A DNA stretch of 64,000 bases from Galeopsis tetrahit. Its lineage: Eukaryota; Streptophyta; Magnoliopsida; Lamiales; Lamiaceae. The stretch spans positions 16,895,840 through 16,959,839 of the forward strand of contig OY776123.1 of assembly GCA_963675135.1 (NCBI GenBank), written 5' to 3'. The notes below the pieces were generated by a model. It was not told the DNA's origin and ran no database searches. It was given only the letters and a program-made list of their open reading frames with translations. Both the position numbers and the translations under genes were made by a program. Positions 45,652-58,662 of this stretch are shown one piece after another. The number at the start of each line of letters is the position of its first letter. The first letter of the stretch is position 1.

Positions 45652-47679
45652 GAAAACAGGAGGGTATTTTTGACATTTTGATGATGAACATCGAGCCCTA
45701 TGGAGTCGTCTGAGGACGATCCTAGACTGCATCTCGAACGAGATGGAGATAAGTTGCTATGGTATGGTGACCACGAAAGCAATTCTTGCAGTTTACATGA
45801 GAAAGATAGGTAAATATTGAGAATGTTATGTTGCAGCTTAGGTTTTTTGTTTTTTTTGAAATTGGTCGATTTTGAGAAATTGGGATTATAGGGATGAACC
45901 ATGTAAAAATCGTGTCTAGTAGAGTAAAAATGAGGTAGCAATTCTAGGTTGGTTTTGCATATGTGTTGGTAGTTTTTAGAATAGAATTATGATGATGATA
46001 GTTTCTCAATTTTGTTTTTATTCAATAAAAAAAGTTCAATATTCTGCAGCAAAACTTCCGCTTTGTAGTAAGTGTAAGATTGGCACAATAGCACATGTTA
46101 CTGGTTGAGTAGTTGAAATTTGTTTAAATTAAAAAATAAAACTGGAGAAAAGAAGGGGGTGGTCAATAAACCGTTTTCATGTATGAATTAGCTTGTACTT
46201 AATACTTTATATGTAAATAAAGAGGGTATTTGGTCAATAAGTTTGGATTAATTTACACTTTATTATTATTATTGTCTTTCATTTCCATTACTTTTTGTGT
46301 CCTGGAAGTTGATATTATGTAACTGTGATTTTGTTGGAAAAGAACTTAATACAGTAGGAGTATTTTTAAATGAAACACTAATACTGTCAAATATATATAT
46401 ATATATATAGATATATATATTTTTTTTTTTTTTTTAATGACATAATTAATACAATTTTAAAATAGCAAGAATGAAAAAAGAGTACTCTATATGAAATAAA
46501 CGAATGGGACCATTGCCAGAAAGGGACCTTGTGCAGCAGCACCACCTGCATTATCTTAAGGCTGCATTTGCATCTACCCTTACAAATATCCATAAATTAA
46601 ATATAATATATATATATATATATATATATCACTCTTATTTTATTTATCATTATTTACATATTTTATTCTCATTTACAGTTTAAACCTAATCCTATTTAAT
46701 TAAAAAACTAACGTATATCTTTACTATCTACCTACTTTAAATTTCAAAATTCTAGATCAAACATACCCTAATAAATGTTTAGTGTTAGTAAACAATATAA
46801 TAAAATGTATGCAAGTCATTTTTCCATGATAAAAACATCCAAATTCAAGCAATCATTATTGAATTCTATATATAAAATATACTTATTTAATTAATTTTTC
46901 TTCATACCAAAACTAAAATCAATAAATTGTATTACCAATTGTGTTAATACGAAATTCAATCTATGGAAATTAGTCATCAAACTTGGAAAAAAGGAGGAAA
47001 AATCTTTGAAATGTTTTCACGCCAAATAAATCGAATTGCTACAAATGAAAATTTTCTATAATTTAACGTGCCATCATTTGAATTGGGTGCATGCTTAGGT
47101 GTATAATCATATGCAGGAGTTTATACTTTATAATCATATGTAGGAGTTTATAATCATTTGAAAATTTTCTATAATTTAACGTCCCATCATTTCAAATTCG
47201 TAATTCCACAAATTTTTGTATACTTTCTTTTTTTTATGTTCCACAAAAAAAAAAAAAAAAAACTCCATAATGAAAATATTTTTTACAATCTTCATCTTCA
47301 CAATACACATATTTAACATTTATGTCATTACTTTTGAAATATATCATACACTCAATTCAACCATTTTTTTTTACGTTATATACTTCATTCCTCTTAAAAT
47401 GATACTCCCTCCATCCACCAAATGTAGTCCCATGGAGGTGAGACACAAATTTTAAGAAAAAGGTAGATAAAGTAAGGGTATTGTGGGGTCCATTGTGAAT
47501 AAAGTGATTGTTTGTGAATAAAGTTGATGGCAAATTGAGTAATTAAGTGATGTTTGAAGGGTGATAGTTTTCATAAAGTGTATGAGACTACATTTGGTGG
47601 ACAAAAAATATGAGACAAATGGAACTACATTTTGTGAATTATCCTAAACTATAGCCCCCCATGCTCATATTTAAAAGAT
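45652..47679. other. spacer downstream of PP2C, no gene seen
   Basis: The first few hundred bases are a likely 3' UTR. TA tracts occur at 46392-46420 and 46605-46629. A roughly 40-bp segment (gaaaattttctataatttaacgt...) occurs at 47047-47087 and again at 47159-47199. Another Stowaway-like start, CTCCCTCCATCCACCAAATG, lies at 47405, with complementary 'acatttggtgg' near 47591-47601 but no clean right tip. Confidence 0.5.
47405..47640. mobile_element. Stowaway-like MITE, right end degraded
   Basis: TA then CTCCCTCCATCCACCAAATG at the left; the complementary arm 'catttggtggac' lies inside the right part, followed by a second imperfect arm 'ggaactacattttgtg'. The final GGGAG tip is missing. Confidence 0.5.
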
Positions 47680-47696
47680 TATTGTTTTGGGTATAT

Positions 47697-48174
47697 TTTT
47701 TTTTTTTTGAACGGTAAATACTATATTTCATTCGAGTACATGGGATACTCAACCCGTATAATTTACATCATTATATTACATCCTTCACCCTAACACAAGA
47801 TTGCAAATGTCACACCTCCACTGCCTACCCCAATCTACACACAGCAGAATTGGATCAGCATTAGCAGCTTAACATTCCCCCTATGCCTAATTTCTCTCTA
47901 CCTTCATACTTGTATAAGGGTCAACACACCAAGCAATTATGGACGAATTTGGTTTTATAAGATCTCGTCCTTCCAACCAAGACCACAGTTGAATTTTAAT
48001 ATTCTCCACTGATCTTTTCACCATAGGTTCTACATTTGAAAATACCTTAGAATTCCTACATCTCCAAATTTCCCATACAATTCCTTCCCACAAACCTGCT
48101 GCAATTTTTTTGCACCATTTGCCATTCCCCAGAATCATGCCGTGTTGAAGAAAATGGATATGTAAGTCATTGTG
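47697..48174 (-). mobile_element. 5'-truncated LINE, minus strand, with 17-bp target duplication
   Basis: TATTGTTTTGGGTATAT occurs at 47680-47696 and again at 48175-48191, a 17-bp target-site duplication. The body begins with poly-T (the poly-A tail on the minus strand) and ends without a promoter, as in 5' truncation. The minus frame 48138-47887 codes for a tail with GIVWEIWRCRNSKVF, resembling the C-terminal region of plant non-LTR retrotransposon pol. About 480 bp remain, so it is inactive. Confidence 0.85.
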
Positions 48175-48191
48175 TATTGTTTTGGGTATAT

Positions 48192-48941
48192 ATATTTAGA
48201 TGTTTGTAGGTAAAAATTGGAATTTTAGACATAATAAATGATATTTTATTAATTTGTCTAAAAATAAAAGAGGATCATTATTTTGGGACGAAAAGAGTAT
48301 AAATTATAAAAGTTTATAAAATTACTTCACAATATTTTAATCATTACATTTTTAAAAAAAAATTTATGTTCAACATGGGATATAGAGAATAGTTTACGTA
48401 ATGAAATCATCTTTATGTTTTTGGTATTCCACTTTACATTTCACTATTATTGACACATGTAAAGTGAAAAAAAAAAAATCAATGTTCAATAATAATTATG
48501 ATGATGAGTGTTAAAATTTGAGAGGGTGAAACATGAAAAATTACAAAAAGTTGAATTAAACCGTTAGTTAACCATGCCAAATACTACTACTATATTTTGT
48601 TTTAAAATATATTTGGATAATTGAATACTATTTAAGTATAAAAAAAAGTTTGTCATAATAATAGTGATGAAATTTATATGGGTAAAACAGAAAAGAAAGG
48701 AAGAAGGAAGAGCAAAAAGTGGAGAGAGTTTTGTGTGTTGAAAGACACATTTCATCGCACTCGTTAATTAAAAATAGTAATTTACATTTTCAATAAATTG
48801 ATCAATCTCCTCCACCATTGCAGCTTTTCCACCCAACCTTCTCCACCACGCCCAATAAATTATAATTCACAAACTAAATCACCCGATCGCCGATCGTCAT
48901 TTCTGTACGGATCGCCGATTTCTGAGTTTATTGTGCTAATC
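48192..48941. other. spacer and probable promoter of the SRPK gene
   Basis: AT-rich DNA without a recognised gene. From about 48690 it becomes GA/CT-rich, and the stretch 48820-48941 is probably 5' UTR of the kinase gene. Confidence 0.5.
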
Positions 48942-51387
48942 ATGTCCGAGAACCCATCGTCGTCCTCAGGATCCGAAGACGAGGATGAAGGATTCGATTC
49001 CTACAGGAAAGGAGGCTACCACGCCGTTAGAATCGGCGATTCATTCGCCGGAGGTCGATACATCGCTCAGAAGAAACTAGGCTGGGGTCAGTTCTCCACC
49101 GTTTGGCTCGCTTATGATACTGAATCATCCGTAAGAAATTTCTCCTCCTTTTCACTTCTTTTCGATTTCATTTTTTGTTACCTGTATTGTATTGATTCGA
49201 AGATCGTGACTGGATCAAATGTTTTGAGTTTCCAAATTTTATTTATTAATTCTTGTTTTTAACGACTAGAATCAGAATTTGGTTTTTATTTTAGTAGCTA
49301 CCTGCATCTTCAAAACTTGTTGTAGACGCTTGTGTGTTGAACTCTGAATTCGCTGATAATGAGTAGATGAAAACTTTGAAATATAGATACTTCAGGAAAG
49401 GAGGAACTGCATTCAATTTTTATACACAACACTCAACTGTAATAGCTGACATTTAGTGCGTTAACTTAAATTCAGACGACTCATGAAAGGGATACATTAT
49501 TGTAGCCATCTTTGTATACAACCGGGCGATGTTATTAATGTCATATTATGGTCCTGTGTCTTATCAATTAATATGAAGGCTTGAATTGAAGTAATGTTTT
49601 TGTTTGTTTGTTATCCCAAGCTATGTTGTTGTACTAGGAAAGTATGCTTTTCAAGTACAGGGGGTTGTCTCTGTCGTACACTTGCAAATATTTAATACTC
49701 CAGTATTTTGACTCCATTTCCTTTTGCATTACATACTTTTGGAGAGCTCTCCCAGATGATTTTTATTAATGTTAGAACTAACATTTTTCTTGTTTATGAT
49801 TTGCTTGGTTTCATAGAAATATGTTGCCATGAAGATTCAAAAAAGTGCACCACAATTTGCGCAAGCAGCACTTCATGAAATTGAAGTACTTTCTGCCATT
49901 GCCACTGGTGATCCCACAAACAAAAAATCTGTTGTGCGCTTAGTAGACCACTTCAAACACACGGGCCCAAATGGACAGCATTTATGCATGGTCCTGGAAT
50001 TTCTTGGTGATAGTTTACTCGGCTTAATCAAGTACAACCGGTATAAAGGTCTTGAATTTAACAGAGTTAGGGAGATATGCAAATGCATTTTGACTGCTCT
50101 GGATTACTTGCATTGCGAATTAGGAATTATTCATACTGACCTAAAGCCGGAGAACATTCTGCTATGTACTACTATTAATCCTTCAAAGGATCCAATTCGG
50201 TCAGGAATGACACCCATCCTTGAAAAGCCTGAGGGTATCCCAAATGGTGGAGTTCCCATAAATAGTATTGAGAAAAAACTGAAACAAAGGGCAAGAAGAG
50301 CAGTTGCAAGAATATCAGAAAGACGATCATCTATGGGAGGGGTAAGCATAATTCCTGCAAAACCTGCTAGGTGCTTGGATGGTATAGACTTGAGATGCAA
50401 GGTTGTGGATTTTGGAAATGCATGTTGGGCTGAACGGCCAATTGCTGAAGAAATTCAAACAAGGCAGTATAGAGCTCCAGAAGTTATACTTCAATCTGGT
50501 TATTCTTTTTCTGCTGATATATGGTCATTTGCTTGTACTGCGTTCGAGCTTGCAGCTGGAGAGATGATGTTTACTCCCAAGACTGGACAAGGTTTCAGTG
50601 AGGATGAGGTTATAATCTACACTTACTATCATTTTCATGCATTATAGGATGCACCGATAACAACTTTAGTATGCTTCATCTGTAAGAGCAACTTTTTAAT
50701 TCACATCATCTTGTTGGGTACTCACGTTTAATGATGTCTTCTTGAGGTGCTGCTGGCCATTCTTGGTTTTTCATCGCTTTTGTCTTTGATGGAATGCATT
50801 AATTTTGAAGTATATTACTTATATTAGTGTACATTGTGGTTGAATTAAGATTTTATAGTGGTGATGATTATTTGATTTATAACTAATTTTACCCTTTGAT
50901 GATCAACTAGTTAACATAGCGAGTTTGCTAACGGATTTCTTTTTCAGGATCACCTGGCTTTGATGATGGAGCTTCTCGGAAAGATTCCACGGAAGGTGAA
51001 CATGTATTTCTCATGTCTCTATATTAGTCGATCTAACTGCAATAGTTTCTAACAGCGGTTGAATAAAAGATTGCCACAGGTGGGGCTCGCTCCAAAGATT
51101 ACTTTGATAGATATGGGGACTTGAAGAGGATCAGAAGGCTGAAATATGGATCTCTTGATCGATTGCTTATTGATAAGTACAAATTCTCCGATGCTGATGC
51201 TCGTGAATTTGCGGATTTTCTTTGTCCCATGCTCGATTTTGAGCCAGAAAAGCGACCAACTGCCCAGCAGTGTCTACAGCACCCATGGCTTAATATTGGG
51301 AATCAGACGAATGACGAGGTGCAGAGTGAGTCTAGCGTTCAAAAGGTGAATGCTGGAATTACCAACCTGCAGATTAAGCGCAAGTGA
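48942..51387 (+). CDS. SRPK-type serine/threonine protein kinase
   Basis: Four exons, 48942-49130, 49817-50608, 50948-50995 and 51070-51387, join in phase to 448 residues, stop TGA 51385-51387. The glycine loop is LGWGQF (46-51) and the ATP-binding lysine is in VAMK (69). The catalytic loop is HTDLKPEN (169-176), the DFG is at 261-263, and the activation segment contains TRQYRAPEVIL. SRPK hallmarks are the split kinase domain with a spacer of about 70 residues (basic KQRARRAVARISERR), SADIWSFACTAFEL, and GLLGKIPR/YFDRYGDLKRIRRL-type sequence. SRPKs phosphorylate Arg-Ser-rich splicing factors. Exon 4 starts after AAAAG (ATTGCC), which restores the frame; a nearby ACAG would not. The ATG precedes an acidic Ser-rich N-terminus common in the family. 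Confidence 0.92.
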
Positions 51388-53489
51388 TCTAGAAACAGAT
51401 GACGAGCTCGCGCTCTCCCACATGTTTTGAGTTTTCTTTGGGGTAAATTTTTGGATATTTTGATTAGATTTTGATATATTGACTAGTTAAGGATGTATGT
51501 AATATATATAGTACATGACTGGCACAAGGAATTGATAACAATTTTAAGTTGTGAAACTCATGGAACAATTCATCGTGCTTTTCATTTGAGAAAGGGGCAA
51601 CCCGTTTCTATTCGGGTGGAACCCGGATCCAGACTGAGAATCTCAGGGAAAGCAAGTTAATGTTGTAAACCTAGAGTGAGAAGCATGTTCAAGTGTTGTT
51701 TTCTGTCAATATATCAGGGAATTTGAAGGTGGAGTTGGTGGAATGGCGATTCGATAACCAATTCTTTTTGGTGGGATGGTGAAGAGAAGTGATTGCTCTC
51801 AGTTTGGTGCTTCCAAGGATTGTGATGTTAGAAATTAGACTTGTGTGTTACTATTTTTTGTGTTTGGAATTTATTTTCTCAACTTTTATGATTCATTCAC
51901 TTGCCCCTCTTTGCAGCTTTCATTTTCTCATCATCATATTATTGTATCTTGTTCAGTACATGTGAATGTGATGGCTGTATACCACATGGACGTGTCAATT
52001 CTTTGTTTGGTGGCCAAAATACAATACATGACTTTGGTTTGTACATATCAATCTCCGGTAGAATAGGCCAAGCCTAGCAGGGCTTCATGTTCAAAAGTCT
52101 GAGCTTGGTAGAGCTGTTAAAAGAAATGGGAACTCGGTTTGTTTATATTGTCAAATGAATCTAGTTCGTTAGGTTACTTGATTTACTAACGAGTCAATTC
52201 AACATGTTAGACTATATCTAAAGTTTCTCTTATAATTTCATTAGGCCTAGTCTAACTTTTTTAAACCCATTTAAGGTCTTTTATACCTTGTTAATGTAAT
52301 TTCACCTCCATTTTAAAATTTAAAAGTAATTATATTAATATTGTGATTTTTAAAATTTTTTTTATTTGTTCTATATTTTTAATGCGATTTAGGATTTATT
52401 ATGAATGATTTTCTTCATTTAAATATTTTGTTTAAATATATTATTACATGTTGAGCTTAAAAGATTTTTGTAAAAATTCAAGTGTGACACATATATATAT
52501 AAATAAATGTATTTTAGAAGAAAGGGTGCCTCACTATGAGGTACGAGTCTGGACAATGTATAGCAATAAGGTGCCTTCTCTCCAAATTATTGCAATCAGA
52601 TACAAAAAGGACATGTGGGATGACCAATTTACCCCTCAGTTCAGCAATTAAAAGTTAGTAGGCTTGATGCGTAGATTTTTTCATTGCTGACAAAATCAGA
52701 AACCTTTTTTACTTTTCATGTACTTAAGAATACTTTAATTCAAAATTTCAGATTAAATGATATCCATTTTCCTATTTTTCAAATTATATACTCCCTCCGT
52801 CTCGCATTAACTTTCATAGGTAGGTGGACACGTAAATTAACAAAGTGTAATAATGAGTGGAGGTTTGAGGGGTAATTTTGTAAAACTTTATGTATAAAGT
52901 AAAGAATGGGTTGACTTTTGTGTATGTGTGGAGAAAAAGTAATGGCAATTGTGTAAAATTGAGGATATTGTGAGGGTGGAGTTTATAAAGGGTTTTCCAT
53001 TTTAAGGGTGTGAAAGTTATTGTGGGACGTCCCTAAAAGAAGAGTGTGAAAGTTATTGTGGGACAAGGGAGTATCATCTATATTTTCTTATTTATTTATT
53101 TCCACATTTTTTAACTTCCATCGACTAAAATGTTGAATATAACAAATAAAAAATTGAATACCACAACTAATAAAGTTGAACAAGCTTATAAACAGTTGAA
53201 CATTAAAATAAAAATGTTGAACACTGAAGTAAGAGTATCCTCCTCCCATGAGTTCAAGCTGAGTAATCGTCCTTTTACATGTTTTTTCTGAAAAATGTGG
53301 ATTTTTTTTTTTTTTTTTGTGTTATTTTTTCATTCAGTTTTTTTATATTTTTATTATATAGCAAATAAATTATATACAGTAATTATACCGTTGGTTTTTT
53401 TTTTTTTAATTTCATATTCAAAATTTAAATTTATACAACAATCATTTTTTCCTCTATAAATACATCACATTCACATTTATCCCCTTTCT
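51388..53489. other. 3' flank of the SRPK gene and spacer, no gene seen
   Basis: Probable 3' UTR to about 51560, then AT-rich DNA. 52060-52300 has 'gagctt', 'actcg' and 'aatctag' motifs like those in hAT-derived debris near 55630 and 59830. A Stowaway-like MITE is at 52791-53071. Poly-T runs occur at 53300-53319 and 53396-53408. Confidence 0.5.
52791..53071. mobile_element. Stowaway-like MITE with a duplicated right arm
   Basis: Left CTCCCTCCGTCTCGCATTAA, TA-flanked, right end ACAAGGGAG. The segment 'gtgtgaaagttattgtgggac' appears twice near 53008-53063, so the right arm is duplicated. No ORF. Confidence 0.7.
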
Positions 53490-54655
53490 CAAAATTCATT
53501 AAATTCACAAAATTTTGGATATTCTCAATTTGGCTCGTCCACTCAATTTTCACCCAATTACGGAAATTTTTCCCATACTCCTTCATATTCTCAAAATTTT
53601 CAAGGTCACAGAAATTTCATTCATAACTCGAGCAACTCTTTCCCATCAAATTTTTCCACTCCGACTTTCGAATTTTGGCAACACTCATCGGGGCAACATT
53701 TCGGTCAGTCTCCGCCTCAAATATTCTCTAGTCCACAAGCAACCAAAATGTCGTCGAGATATCGGAGTGGCAAAGAACCGGAAACTCCAACATTCATCCC
53801 GGAGACACAACTATCTCAACCATCAACCCCGATTGATTTAGAAATTTCAGATCAAGAGTGTGCCGCTGGTGAAAAGCATCCGTTTAACAAGTGGACAACA
53901 AAAGAAAACGAGTTGTTGGCAAATTGTTTTGTCACGATAAGTGATGATCCCATAATCGACAATGATCGGAAATCGGCGGCATTTTGGAAGAGAGTCACTG
54001 ATTACTACAACGAGAATCGCCCCGCTGGTGCTCCTAAACGACGTGTCCAACAAGCAAAACCACACTGGCTTAATACAATATTGTCAAAGGTAAATCTTTT
54101 TAACGCATGCTATAATACTGTTTCTAGTGTCTACAGAAGCGGCTCCAACAACGAAGACATAATGCGTATGGCACACAAGAAATTTCGAGATTGCAATCAT
54201 GACAAGCCGTTTAATTACGAGCATGTATGGATGATCGTCAAGGATCGTCCACTATATTCTCCACAGTACAATGATTCCATTGATTCATCAAATAAAGCAA
54301 GGACCTTTGACTCAGACACAAGTAACAACTCTGTTAGATTGAATTTTGATCTAAACACTGACGACACTCGTCCAATTGAGCAGGACGCAGCCAAAAGAAA
54401 AGCAAAAGGAAAATTCAAGGCTAGATCAGGGTCAAAGGGCAATGACAAGATCGAAAAGTGTCTTGAAAAATTTACAGATTACAGCGATTGTAAAAAAAAG
54501 AGAAGTTATAGCGCTTGAAAAGGCGACTGCATTGAAAGAGCGTGAAGTGCAAATGGATGAATGAAAATTTGTTTATCATCAAGATACCTCCAATTGGACG
54601 AACGAGCAACGTGCCGCTCACCAACGTGTGTGTGAGAAGATTATTGCCAGGTGGA
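53490..54655 (+). pseudogene. decayed PIF/Harbinger-type MYB/SANT-like ORF
   Basis: One frame is open from about 53500 to 54518, with a low-complexity Gln/Ser/Phe-rich N-terminus and a nuclear-type MYB/SANT-like block (NKWTTKENELLANCFVTISDD, FWKRVTDYYNENRPAG). A coiled, Lys-rich tail resembling the NAM-associated C-terminal region follows (54370-54600), but it changes frame at the A-run near 54491-54498 and meets a TGA at 54562-54564. Such proteins are often labelled glutathione S-transferase T3-like in plant databases. They usually accompany a PIF/Harbinger transposase, which is not found here. No terminal repeats were identified. Confidence 0.7.
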
Positions 54656-56283
54656 ATTCATATAACAATTTATCAGTCTTTATCTTTATCTTATTAATGT
54701 ATTCGTGTCGACTTAGTGGAACATATTTGAGCTCGATCTGACAATAATTGATATAATGCGTTTATTTGTCGTTTCAAAACAGTTAAGTTTTTAATTAATT
54801 TAGTTGAATTGTTTTCTTAATGTTGAATATGTTGTACTCTATTTTCACTTGATCAAAATAATAATAATCTTTATTACTTAACAAAAGGAGTTAGTATTAA
54901 ATATTTATTTCAATTTGTAAAATATATTAATTGATACCCTAAAATAATTGACTAAATAATTTTAATATATTCATATACTCCGTATTAATTTTTTTTACAC
55001 ATATTAAATTTTACATATATTCATTAAATGAAAAATAACTTTTGGAATGGTTGTAGGAGTTAATGAGATTGAGTTATTAATGAAAGAATGATGATGTGCT
55101 AGTGAGGTGGAGAAGAGAGGAGAGTTATATGTAGACACTCTAAATAAACTCATAATAATATTCTCAAAGTAAATTAATACCTAAATAAACTCATAATAAT
55201 ATTTACAAACAGATCTCCCTCTTCAGCTCATGTCATTTAGAACAAAAAAAATCAAGATTCACATAAAAGACATCCTTCATCTTCGGCTTCTGCTTGGCAA
55301 AGAATCTTCCTTGTTCATCGGCCCTCACTTGGCAAAGAAATCCTTCATCTTTGGCTTCTGAATTTTTTAAAGAAGAGAGTAATATATATTGATTGAGAGA
55401 GATGAAAGCTTTTGAAATAAAATGATGAGATGGAATAGAGTTAGTCAGAGATGAGAGAGTGTGAAAGCAGAAAAGAAAGGGGACAAAGTTTGTACCGTAA
55501 AAGTGGGTGGAAGGGTAAGGTGGTCATTTTCCATCTGATTTTTGTATTGAAAAAGTTAAACGTATCTAGTTGCTATACTATGAAAAAACTAGTACCCAAT
55601 TGCAAATAAACTCTTTCAGAAAAAGTCTAAGTTCGACTTATTTATTAAAATAAAGTTGAGTCGAGTCGAGCTTTAGAAAATTTGTTGTCCATGTGTGTTG
55701 AGTAGTCTAATTTGTTCCAGCCCCTACCATGATAGAATATAAACATGATATTGAATCGATTGGTACAACAAATCCCCCTTACCAAAAGGGGCAATATTAT
55801 TGAAATAGAAAATGTTTGATTTGGACATAACACACAGAATTCTTGTCATATCCACGAAATTTTAGATTTCAATATTTACTTGTTTATTACTTTCTCCGTC
55901 CCTTTCACATCAAAAGTTCTTTCATTTTATCATTTTAAGTGTTTCGTCGAATGTTGTTTTTTGACAACAATCCATCTCTACTAGTATTTCACTTTTCTAC
56001 CCCTCTCCATAGGTCCCTTCTTACATGTGCATCTCTGTTTAAGTCACAGATTAAGATAATATTTAAAATGAGTATTTGTAAAAGAAAAGGTGAAATAATC
56101 GTAATTTTTCTATTTATGATATAAAAATTTCCAAAATTGATCTCAATTTTCTGAACCTTAAACAATTGTCAAAAAAAATACAGATGATTATGCAAATGAC
56201 AAGATTACAAAAAGATTAATAAGAGAGAGGATGATAGGCTGTGCTCCCATTTGCTTCAAGCTATCCTGTTAAGTTAACTCACA
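54656..56283. other. spacer, no gene seen
   Basis: AT-rich. Near 55140-55200 the segment 'ctaaataaactcataataatatt' occurs twice, 43 bp apart. Near 55265-55365 'atccttcatcttcggcttctg...cttggcaaagaa' also occurs twice. Around 55640-55680 hAT-like debris with 'gagtcgagtcgagct' appears. A partial Stowaway start (cttctccgtccctttc) lies near 55892. Confidence 0.5.
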
Positions 56284-58662
56284 CTACAACACCTCAGATA
56301 AATCTGTATCCTCTACATACGAGCAATCTCGTCGCTCAGAAGCGTGTCTTTTGTACGGCGCAAACCCCTTTCTACAATCTTCCGAGCTTGCTGAACTTCT
56401 TTTACTTAATTTCAACAACGAAAATGGTTTTTCTTCGTTTGATGTTGATCCACTAGAAGAGACCTCGTTTTCATCCACATTTTCTTTCTTCTCGTACGTT
56501 TCAGGATTATGCACTTGGTGAGATGAAAGTGTCAACCATGACAAAAGAACTGGAAATAAACGATTTTCCTCGGTTTTATCCAAACAGTCGTGCTTGCACG
56601 TCTCCTCGGATGTTTGAAAACAATCTTTGACTAATAATGTCTTACCGAAAAGCTTCAGGCATTGCACAGATGATTGATCTTCTTGAACAAGATCATCATT
56701 TCGACAAAAAAGCTCTAGTTTCTGTTTAGTAAAAAGGAGCACAAGTTAGTCTCATCTTAATCGTATCATAATAATAGCTAAACAATCAGGTTAATTAATA
56801 CCAGAGGAACGGGATTAGGATTTTCATCTTCGTTGCCAAGTTGAGATATCGACGTCTTAGGTGCTTCTGAACCATCATTGGGAGCAAGAGCGGACGAGAC
56901 ATGAGACAGGCTACCGTTGGGCGGACACGAATCCGCTCGAACAAATGTGTCTAAACTATTTGCAGATAAGACGGATACAGGAGATTGGTTCTCCTGTTCA
57001 CAAATAGATGAATTCTGAGAGACCGATCTTGTTAATTTCTCAGGCATCGATATTCCAGTTTTAGCCAGAAGCTTCCGAGGATAAGGGTGCATCGGTTTCC
57101 TCTTAGGTCTAGGAGGTGGAATCTCGATTGCTTTTGCATCAGTCGTGTCTCCATCTTCAGATTCCCGAGCAATCTAAAATCCACAACTAATATTTTTTTA
57201 GTGAAATAACTAATACTAACAAACTACTCTCTGTCCCACAAAGATAATCACATTTTAGAAAATACACTTCGTGTGCAACTGGTATATAAAAAATTTGCCT
57301 ACACAAAAAGCTCATTTATTACTCCACATAACAATAGATAATGATACTCAAATACAAACAACAGTACCTTGGAGAAGAACTTCTGTGCGTGGCTTCGGAT
57401 TTGAACAGCCGTTTTTGTCCCAACGTGCTCTGGAAAAAGAAATAACATAATCTCATCATTTACTAGAAGATTTATAGACATGTAAAACACGTATGCCAAT
57501 CAATAAGTCACCTTCGATTTTCTTCCATGCTCGTCCATGAAGTTTCAAGGCCTCAAGAAATTTTGTATGCTCTTCTTCTGCCCACCTTTCCCTTTGTTTA
57601 GTAATCGTATACGGCTTCCTCACCTATCCCAAACAAAATACAATACACAGCACCATAGCCAACGTAAGTTAGATGACTGAACGAACATATTCATACTTAA
57701 CGATAGAGACAATATTAACCTTTAAAGTAGACTCAACATCCTTATCACTAGTTTTACTCTTTAACAAGATTTCCTCATTCGTACGACCTCCATGCTTTTC
57801 CTGCAGTTGAAAATTTGCTCATACAAACATTCCAATTCTTTTACTCGCATCATGTACGGTACTAGTAAATTATAAATGCACGTGTCGTTGCACATTGACT
57901 TTTTACGAAACAAAGTATAACGAACATCCCATGTTCAGCACAATCCTGCATAATGTGTTTCTTTCCAATTATGTCCGGTCAAGTCTTCAAGACATATCTT
58001 CTCATTTATACTCCTATATAAGTAGTACTATAACATATCTCCATTAATTGTTTCTTTCCAAACTTTTTATGCTACTCCCTCTGTCCCATAGGAATTTGCA
58101 CACTTTCCATATACGGGTGTCACATACTAATTTGCACACTCCATAAAAGGAAATATTGTCATAACCTCCACCCTCAAAATATACACATATTTACCCATAT
58201 ACATTACTTTTTCACACTCAATCTATCATTTACTTTACTTTATTCATAAAAGTTTACAAAACTACCCCTCAAAACATTACTCATTACACTTTTTCTTACA
58301 CATTTACGAATTAACTACTCCCTCCGTCCTAACTTTTTTTTTTTTTTTCTGTAGTACTCTTTCACACAATTCATCATATTATTCTCTCTCAATCACATAA
58401 CGCTAATAAGTCTATTTATTCGACCATATTTCTTAATCTATGTGACCAAAAGCTACGGAAAGTTTCTCTCTCTATGCAGCAACCTTAAAGAGGACAAACT
58501 TCATAGTCTGAATGAACTAAAACTCCATATATAATACAGTAGAGAGATCAATACACATAGAAACAAATAATTACGAAATATAAAATCACACTCTCTGAAT
58601 TAAATAATCAAGACAGAATCTAATCATGGCCTTACCTCTACTGACATAGCTACATAATCCAT
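56284..58662 (-). CDS. REVEILLE-type MYB-related (CCA1/LHY-like) transcription factor
   Basis: Six exons on the minus strand: 58662-58636, 57800-57720, 57623-57512, 57429-57368, 57173-56802, 56721-56284, joining in phase to 363 residues. The single MYB repeat (residues 37-94) has KPYTITKQRERWAEEEH, FLEALKLHGRAWKKIEEHVG and SHAQKFFSK (86-94). These are diagnostic of the CCA1/LHY/REVEILLE clock family, and the TITKQRERW start favours RVE1/RVE7-like members. RKPMHPYPRKL follows, as in family members, and KGFAPYKRHASER lies near the C-terminus. The family binds evening-element-type DNA sites and regulates circadian and auxin-related genes. Exons 3 and 4 divide the DNA-binding repeat. The very short first exon (9 codons) is typical of the family. 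Confidence 0.9.
58075..58470. mobile_element. two abutting Stowaway-like MITE fragments in RVE intron 1
   Basis: CTCCCTCTGTCCCATAGGAA starts at 58075 and a second CTCCCTCCGTCCTAACTTTT at 58318, both after TA. Neither has a clean complementary right tip, so these are probably fragments or one element inserted into another. They lie in the intron between coding exons 1 and 2. Confidence 0.5.

Noticed and set aside
50948..51069. Alternative acceptor ACAG at 51079 for SRPK exon 4
   Set aside because: It would break the frame; the AAAAG acceptor before 51070 keeps phase and gives the conserved IATGGARSKDY sequence.
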